Positions 57,458 to 64,000 of a stretch of DNA of 64,000 bases are shown here, piece by piece. Position 1 is the first letter of the stretch; each line of letters begins with the position of its first letter. Under the pieces are notes generated by a model. That model was not told the origin of the DNA and did no database searches. It saw only the letters and a program-made list of their open reading frames with translations. Position numbers and translations under genes: made by a program. Location of the stretch: positions 26,426,001-26,490,000 of the forward strand of contig NC_133392.1 of NCBI RefSeq assembly GCF_047511655.1, in the 5' to 3' direction. The stretch is from Castor canadensis. Lineage: Eukaryota > Chordata > Mammalia > Rodentia > Castoridae.

Positions 57458-57780
57458 TTGGTCATACTGGGGTTTTGAACTCAGGGCTTTGCACTTGTTA
57501 GGCAGGTGATCTACCACCCAAGCCACACCTCCAACCCTTTTGCCTATTATTTTTGAGACAGGATGTTGCATTTTTTGCCTGGCTGGCCTGGACTGCAGTC
57601 TTCCTATTTAGGCCTCCCACATAGCTGAGATAACAGGTGTGCACCACTTATGCCCAGTTTTATTGGTTGAGATGGGGGGGTCTTCCCTAACTTTTTGCCC
57701 AGGTTGGCTTCTAACTGCAATCCTCCTCATCTCTGCCTTCTGAGCAGCAGGGATTACAGGTGTGAGCCACTACACCTGCC
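57458..57780 (-). mobile_element. B1-B1-ID trimer SINE
   Basis: atactggggttttgaactca, then acatagctgagataacaggt, then agcagcagggattacaggtg; reversed trimer. Confidence 0.87.
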
Positions 57781-58625
57781 ATGCATTGCCCTTTTTTCCT
57801 GATTGAAACAAATACATTCCTGTCTTGTCTCTGATGACTACTTCTCTGGGCTCCAAGCTAACGTGGACCTTGCATGTTCTTCACCCCTATCCTACAGTGA
57901 CATGGTTTAGAATTCCTGAAAGTAATGTTGTAGGACCCATTTATTTGTCCTAGTCAGCTTGTCCTAAATGTATACTCCAAGATGAATGTTCTCATAGGGT
58001 CACCAGGTCATAATTGCTTATCAGATGTATGTGTGATTAATTGCTGAAATTTTTGTTTTTTGGTTTTTTTCCTTAAAATTCTAATAGTCTCAGTCACTAT
58101 GCTGCATTTTGTTATCCCAACAGTCACTGGTGGTAGGGAAGATTCAAGCAGATGCTGATTCTAAATGCTCGCCTTTGTTTCTCTAGTAGCCCATGACTTA
58201 TGAGTAAGTCCTATTTTTTATGCTCTTTCAATGTGCTGTTGTACACATAAATTTGATTATTGGCCTCTCTTCAAAACTAGTGAAATCTAAATTTTATTAC
58301 CTACAGAGATTAATAGTCTTCTCACAAATGAAATGCTATATTGATCTCCTGAAAGCCTGCTTAGTACTTGGAATGGATACTATGGCTTTTTATCTCTGCT
58401 ACATTTTGATTTTCTTCTGATGGTGTCTGCAGTCTTCCAAGGGTTCATATTGGAAAATTATTTTCATTGAAATGAGAAAAGATTTTCTTTCTTCTAATGT
58501 TTCTGAGAAAACATTTTCCCAATGGAAAAACTAGCTGTATACTATTTTAAATTAGAAGATGAAGAAGGCAAAGGGTGCTAGGAACATATTTTTTCCCAGA
58601 AAAGACATGAAGGCAACATTTGCAT
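57781..58625. other. 3' intergenic stretch without recognised feature
   Basis: AT-rich, no clear repeat apart from possible old fragments. No gene was recognised. Confidence 0.4.
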
Positions 58626-58629
58626 AATG

Positions 58630-58835
58630 GCTAGGGACGTAAATTCTGAAGCCACACCGCACAGCTTTTAAAGCCAGCTTTGCTGCTTGCAAACTATGTG
58701 ATCTTGGACATGTTATGCAATTTCTTGAAACTTCAGTTTTTCTTTACTGTCAAAGGGGGCAATGGTACCTAATTCAAAGGGCTGTCATGACAATCAAGAG
58801 AATATGAAAAGCACTACCTGACTTAGTCCATCAAG
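58630..58835 (+). mobile_element. MIR SINE
   Basis: 'ctgcttgcaaactatgtgat', 'gaaacttcagtttttcttta' and 'aaagggctgtcatgacaatc' follow the MIR consensus. Confidence 0.8.
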
Positions 58836-58904
58836 CTCAAATATAGTCTTTATTTACTCATTTCTCAGGTTACTTCAGGTATCAGTTCCTCTCCCTCCTG
58901 TGTT

Positions 58905-59175
58905 TCTTTCTTCCTTCCTCCCTCCCCCTTTCTTTTTCCTTTCCCTTTCCTTTTTTGACAGGGTCTTTCTATGTAGTCCTGGCCAGTCTGGAACTTGCTA
59001 TCCCACCTCAGCTTCCTGCTGGAATTTTTGATGTGCACCAGCACACCCAGTGCGCTAGTTCTCCTTCCTTCCCTTCCCTCTTCCTCCTCCTTCTTCTCTT
59101 CTTCCTTTTTTCCCTCCCCGTCCTCCTTCATCTTGCCTTGGATTTGCTAGGCAGGCACTCTATTGCTTGAGTTCT
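58905..59175 (-). mobile_element. B1-like SINE in pyrimidine-rich repeats, with ID remnant
   Basis: (CCTT)n at 58907-58950, B1 at 58950-59052 (acagggtctttctatgtagt), more CTT repeat, then an ID scrap 'tgctaggcaggcactctatt' at 59146. Confidence 0.75.
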
Positions 59176-59483
59176 TTCTTTCTAATGAATAAAGGGATCT
59201 GTGAACATCATGAGATTCGTGTTGAACCATCTGTGTTTTCATTGTCACTTTACCTTCCTTTATCAATAAGCAGGAAAGAGGTGACTACAGATCAGGGACG
59301 ACCATCTCAGGCTTTGTTGTTGGACCTGAATTCTGCTTTCACCCTAATCCTAATCTTGTCTTTCCTGCTTCTAATTGACTTTAGAACCCAGCACAGACAA
59401 AGGGTTTCAGTGGCCAGGAGAGCTCTTTTCATTGAGCGAAAGTCAAACATAAGATTGAAGATTGTTTAACTTTAAAGGACATT

Positions 59484-59590
59484 GGGGACTGGTGGAGTGG
59501 CTCAAGTGATGGAGCACCTGTCTAGTGAGCATGAGGTCCTGAGTTCAAACCCCAGTGCCACGAAACAACAACAACAACAATAACAACAAA
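59484..59590 (+). mobile_element. ID SINE with (CAA)n tail
   Basis: gactggtggagtggctcaag ... gagttcaaaccccagtgcca, tail of eight or so CAA units. Confidence 0.92.
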
Positions 59591-59717
59591 GGACATCAGA
59601 AATTCTTTATGTCATGTAGGAATCCTTCTGCCAGGAAACCAAAGATGAACATTATACCTCTCCTTTATTAATTCTACATAGCAGACAAATCTGAGTGAGT
59701 TAAATTTGTATTAATAA

Positions 59718-59880
59718 GCACATCTGGTGCCATGTACCTACAATCCCAGTAACTTCGGAAGCTGAGGCAGAAGAATTGCTAGAACCTGGGAGTTTGGGGC
59801 CAGTCTGTGCAGAACAGACCCAGTTTCTTTAAAAACCAAACAAAAAACAAACAAAACAAAACAAACAAACAAAAAAAACA
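59718..59880 (+). mobile_element. B1-like SINE with (CAAA)n tail
   Basis: 'atctggtgccatgtacctac' ... 'cttcggaagctgaggcagaa' with a CAAA/CAAAA-rich tail. Confidence 0.8.
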
Positions 59881-61185
59881 CAAAAATCCCCACTTGTAAT
59901 GAAAGATGCTTTTGTCCTGTGCAATACTTAGCAGTCCATTTGACCTGCTACTGATTGTGTCCCAAAATTCTAGCCCTTACACAAATGATTTTAGTACACT
60001 CTGCTAAGCATTCAATAACCCTTAAGTGCCTGTGATAGAGCTGGAATGAAATGTTGCAGACACTGACCAGCAAACACCTGCTTCATCAAAGGAGGGCATA
60101 GCCATATGGCATGTGCAGAGGTGAATCAGGGGCCTGGAGAGCCCTCCAAGATCAATCTTCATTTATTTTCCTTTGTAGGCTGAGAACCACTGAGGCATTG
60201 CAGAAGCATAAACCTTTAAGAATCTGCAGGGACAATTAATGCTAATAAAAATGTAAAAAATCCGTGACTCACTTTAATTTATTCTCTCTCTCTTTCTCTC
60301 TCTCTCTCTCTTTTCAAGGGTTGTAAGGAAGGATTTATAAATCTTAGCTAGTTTCCACCTCTGCCTAGTACGCTTATGAAATTTCACCATAAGACATGCA
60401 ACAATCAAATCATCTTCCAGGAGCTACGCAGAGGAAGAGAGACCTTTGTGCTGCATAGCAATCATCCTCTTCTTCCTTTAAAGATGCAGCGTGTTGTGAT
60501 AATGTAATAAAAACATCCTTTGTTCAGCTGGGGCCAGGAGCACTCACCCCATCTGGAAATGGCATATCCATGTGAGATACATTAAAATTGCAAAATGCAT
60601 GGTGACATTAATCTCATCTCTACATTAAATTGGGAAATGTGGCAAAGTCAGTGGTGTGTGCTCTATAAAGAAAGATAACATTTTATATATGAGCTCTGTG
60701 TCAAGGGCTTACAAAGCCCATCTTTCAGTTATTTCCATTTTAAATCACTCCACTTTCAGGTGCACCAATATACTTAGTTCTAAGGGTAAAAACGTATTCT
60801 TACAATTCAGATGTTTTTCAGGACTTTGGAAACATCTGATGATAGAATAATAAAAAAATAACTGATGAAAGCAGTGATGGGCATGCATAAGCAAGCAAAA
60901 ATTTCAGCTGTTTCTGTTCTTTTTTTCTATATTCAGGGTGATTTCTGTTTTTTTCTCCAGGATCTGTTTTGAAATCAGTACTTTTGACAGGTCTGGCTTA
61001 TGTTGTCTTAAAGAGACTCCTCACTGGGATGGACCCAAGGCTGTTATATGATGGTCTCAGCTGGAACAGAAGGTGCCATATATTTTTGTGGCACTTTTCT
61101 GATAATTCCATAAATCCCCTACCAATAGATTTTAAAAAACTGAAGTGAAATTTACATAAAAGCATTCATTTTAAAGTAAATGCTT
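59881..61185. other. repeat-poor block, possible conserved non-coding DNA
   Basis: About 1.3 kb lacking SINE and L1 sequence apart from a (TC)n run at 60283-60312. It contains several ATTA/TAAT cores and a GATA-rich AT texture (for example caattaatgctaataaaaat near 60231). I cannot test conservation here. Confidence 0.3.
60283..60312 (+). repeat. (TC)n microsatellite
   Basis: About 14 TC units with one TTTC interruption. Confidence 0.93.
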
Positions 61186-61262
61186 CAGAAGCTGGGTGTG
61201 GTAGAGCATTTCTGTAATCCCAGCAGAAGCATTGCAGATTTTTAAAAATCTACATTCTACAT

Positions 61263-61303
61263 TCTCTCTCTGTCTCTCTCTCTCTTGTCTCTCTCTTTCT
61301 CTC
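61263..61303 (+). repeat. (TC)n microsatellite
   Basis: Interrupted TC run just before an L1 fragment. Confidence 0.9.
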
Positions 61304-61487
61304 ATTATTAGCGTATGCTAACTGAACAAAGGGGTTTCATTGTGATGTTTCCGTACGTGCATAATAGGTATCTCAATCAAATTCACACCATTACTCTTAT
61401 CCCTCCCCCTTAAACAATTTTCAATAGTTTCATTATTTCAATCTCATATATGCACATGAAGTACTTTGATCATATACCCCTCCTGGG
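61304..61487 (-). mobile_element. L1 3'UTR fragment
   Basis: 'agcgtatgctaactgaacaa', 'gtttcattgtgatgtttccg' and 'agtactttgatcatataccc' are the reverse of the L1 end at 26.1-26.2 kb. Confidence 0.8.
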
Positions 61488-61709
61488 TGTGCAGATTTGA
61501 GGGCAGAAACATGGAGGAAACTCTGTCTCAAAAACAAACAAACAAACACATATAAAGTGAGTGATTCACTGGCATTTAATACCTTTAAAGCAGTGTGCAG
61601 CCACCGCCTCCCATTTCAAAACATTTCTCTTACTCCAAAATGAAGACCCCTGTTCATTGAACAGTTACTCTTCACTGCCCTGGCAACTCCCTCTCCAGGA
61701 GGAGACATA

Positions 61710-62071
61710 TATATATATTTTTGGTGGTACTGGGGTTTGAACTCAGGGCCTCACACTTGCAGGGCAGGCACTCTACTACTAAAGCCAGTCCACTAGCCCT
61801 TTTTTGTGTTAGGTATTTTCAAGATAGAGTTTGCCCTGGCAGGCTTCAGACCTTGATCCTTCTCAGCTCTGCCTCCTGAGTAGCTAGGACTATAGGCATG
61901 AGCCATAGGCACCTGGCAATTTTCTTTCTTTTTTTTTTTTTACATAGGGTCTTGCTGTGTAGGCCAGGCTGGTCTTGAACTCTGTAGCCCACACTGGCCT
62001 CAAACTCTCAATCCTCCTGTCTCAGCCTTCTGAGCACTGAGATTATACACCTGCACCACCAGGCCCAGCTC
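61710..62071 (-). mobile_element. B1-ID dimer SINE followed by a B1-like SINE
   Basis: Dimer 61710-61917 (tggtactggggtttgaactc ... ctataggcatgagccatagg). B1 61930-62071 (atagggtcttgctgtgtagg ... caccaccaggcccagct) has an internal duplication. Confidence 0.9.
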
Positions 62072-62509
62072 CAGTGGATTTTCAAATACATTTTAAAAAC
62101 TGTTTAAGTGTTTGTCTATAGAGCAACAGATAGTGGTACTGGGCCTTCTGCTTGAGTTCATCAGTAAGTTCTGGAAGTTTATCACCATAATTATTTATGA
62201 CTTGAATGGACTCTGGAGCTAGATTTCATTTTAGCTTCCAGATAATTGTTTAAATCTTGCCCTTCTCTTTAGCCAGTGCAGTTATATGAATTCTAAGCAT
62301 CCTGGATTTATTACTCTTTGAAGAATTGTCCTTTCTGTAATACTCCCTCATTTTTAGCTAAAGAAATTCTTTGCAAAGTTTTAAGAAACCCACTCCACTT
62401 TTTTTTTTTCTAAATAGTGAAATAGCACCAACACCTATCTAATTTTAGACTCCTGGTTGGATGGGCCCAGAACCCAGGTAGGATTTCGATTTTGTTTTTG
62501 GCTTGTGTT
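62072..62509. other. intergenic stretch without recognised feature
   Basis: No clear repeat or gene signal. Confidence 0.4.
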
Positions 62510-62615
62510 ATTGTTGTTTTTACACAGGGTCTTGTTATGTAGGCCAGGCTGGCCGCAAATCATGATCCTCCAGCCTTTGCTGGGATTATAGGTGTGCACA
62601 ACCATGCCTACTAGC
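62510..62615 (-). mobile_element. B1-like SINE
   Basis: acacagggtcttgttatgta ... gtgcacaaccatgcctacta. Confidence 0.8.
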
Positions 62616-62821
62616 TCAGAGCCCAGTTTTGATCTTCTACCTCCTCATTCCCACACAGGAAGGTAGTAACTGAGTCTGCACACTGTAGGAGATTGCTTAT
62701 GGGACTTGGTATTGCCAAGAGTTTCTGGACAGAGAAACCTTTAGTGAAACCTAGTGAGAAAGGGGTAGAAAAGAAGATAAAAATAAAGATTTCTACTCCT
62801 GTGAGTAGGCACTTTTTAAAG

Positions 62822-62931
62822 TTTTCTGAGACCGGGTCTTGCTATGTAGCCCAGGCTGGCCTGGGATTTGTGATCCTCCCACCTCAATCTTCTGAGTGAT
62901 GAGACTGCAGTTGAGAGCCACCATGGCCAGA
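62822..62931 (-). mobile_element. B1-like SINE
   Basis: gaccgggtcttgctatgtag ... gagccaccatggccagagg. Confidence 0.82.
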
Positions 62932-62964
62932 GGGCACTTTCTTTTATGTGGAGCAGCAACATCA

Positions 62965-63190
62965 GGAAGAAAGTCATGCATTATAGAGTGAGAGAGAAGA
63001 TGAAGGTCCAAATCCCAGTTCTGCTACTTTCTGTGTGGCATCAAATAAGGGTCTTAACCTTTTCATTCTAGGTCCTATTTCTTCATTTGAAAACAGTGTA
63101 CAAATACAATACCACTTCAAAGGTTAAACTTAGATGATCTCTGTTTACTATGAGACATAGTAAGTAGGCACTGAATGAATTATAGCTATC
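62965..63190 (+). mobile_element. MIR SINE
   Basis: 'tccaaatcccagttctgcta', 'aagggtcttaaccttttcat' and 'gtaggcactgaatgaattat' follow the MIR order. Confidence 0.7.
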
Positions 63191-63191
63191 G

Positions 63192-63638
63192 CTAACAGGG
63201 AGCAGTCTCAGCATGCAGGGGATCTCATTCTCTAAAGGCTGGAAATCATCTCGGGGACCGTCAGGCCCCATCTTCACATCGTGTATATCACTTAAACTCT
63301 CCCAGACCCTACAGTCGCTTGGCTCTAGTAGAGGTGGGCTCCCCAAGGAAACATCTTGATTCCCAGCACCTGTGCTGAACACAAGACCTAGTTCCTTGAC
63401 TACTCCTAGCAGCATCCTACTCTTGCCATCTGCCCATGACCGACTCATCCTGCTTCCCAACACTGGTACCAGAGCAAAAATTTTCCTTCCTCTCCTACAA
63501 AACTTCCAGTCTGTAAGCAGCAGTAGACTCTAGCAGCTCCTGGAGACCCCCTCCGCTGGTTTCTTCTCCTGAATAAACCTGTGCTGACAGTGAGCCTTGT
63601 CTTCATCTATCTCTCTGTGCTTTTCAGTCTAACAGGGA
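63192..63638 (+). mobile_element. possible solo LTR-like insertion with direct repeats
   Basis: The 10-mer ctaacaggga occurs at 63192-63201 and 63629-63638. The segment between contains 'gaataaacctgtgctgacag', a retroviral-LTR-like poly(A)-signal context, near its right end. It is non-coding, and TG...CA ends were not verified. Confidence 0.35.
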
Positions 63639-63827
63639 CCACTGATCTACTTTTTAGGTGGGCTTTCTTACCATCTCTTCGATTCATATTGTCCTGTTGG
63701 AGCAGTTGGTGCTACTGGCTTCCCTGCCCTTCCCTGCCTTATGATTTTGAACAGTTTCCATATTACCTATTATTCTGCTTTAACAGTCTATCAAATTGGC
63801 AAGATGCTCTTAGTATCTTTCTTTTCT

Positions 63828-64000
63828 TTTTCTTTTTTTGTGCTACTAGAGTTTGAACTCAGGGCCTGCGCCTTGAGCCACTCCACCAGCCATGTTTTGA
63901 GATGGGTTTTTTTGAGATAGAGTGTCGAAAACTATTTGCCCAGGCTGGCTGTGAACCTCGATTTCCCTGCTTTCTGCTTCCTGAGTAGCTAGGATAACAG
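63828..64000 (-). mobile_element. B1-ID dimer SINE, cut by window end
   Basis: gctactagagtttgaactca, short-ID subtype, then ctgagtagctaggataacag at the edge. Confidence 0.9.

Noticed and set aside
63083-63463. 126-codon ORF on the minus strand
   Set aside because: Runs across a MIR relic and the LTR-like segment; no start context or homology.

Overview
This is nuclear DNA of a placental mammal, almost certainly a rodent. It has spliced genes with GT-AG introns and two CpG-rich 5' exons. SINE copies are very dense. They combine a 7SL-derived B1-like unit with a tRNA-derived ID-like unit. The ID-like unit contains 'gagcacctgcctagcaag' and 'gagttcaaaccccagtacc'; the B1-like unit contains 'cctgtaatcctagctac'. 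This dimeric B1-ID type is known from squirrel-, dormouse- and beaver-related rodents. I favour a castorimorph such as beaver, but that is an inference from the repeats and not proof.

Two protein-coding genes lie head to head. On the minus strand, TAF5 (TFIID/TBP-associated factor 5) runs from its start codon at 13245 leftwards through 11 exons. The last exon is cut by the window edge at base 1. The 11 exons give 756 codons, and about 44 C-terminal residues should lie to the left. On the plus strand, PCGF6 (Polycomb group RING finger 6) runs from 26439 to its stop at 53784 in ten exons and encodes exactly 350 residues. Its 3'UTR extends to about 54960 or 55075. All splice junctions were placed by GT-AG signals and by keeping the reading frame, and both products match the known mammalian proteins closely. 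The order TAF5-PCGF6 is the conserved mammalian arrangement (human 10q24). INA would be expected beyond the right edge.

Layout: 1-13245, TAF5 exons and introns; 12500-13400, TAF5 CpG-rich exon 1 and promoter; 13400-25300, intergenic DNA filled with SINEs, old L1 and LTR-like pieces and microsatellites; 25300-26230, two tandem L1 3' ends; 26230-26440, PCGF6 promoter; 26439-55075, PCGF6; 55075-64000, 3' intergenic DNA with old LTR-like, MIR, SINE and L1 fragments and a repeat-poor block near 60 kb. A 5'-truncated, fairly young L1 (about 2.5 kb, antisense) sits just after PCGF6 exon 9.

The two genes are both nuclear regulators but do not form one pathway. TAF5 is a scaffold of TFIID and PCGF6 is the RING subunit that defines the variant Polycomb complex PRC1.6. 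I found no RNA gene, CRISPR array or undescribed system that I can support. The unusual material is repeat architecture: nested insertions with target-site duplications, an exon between two antisense L1s, and a splice acceptor built from a tandem repeat. In repeat entries, 'ID' means the tRNA-derived unit, 'B1' the 7SL-derived unit, 'dimer' B1+ID and 'trimer' B1+B1+ID. Their edges are approximate.
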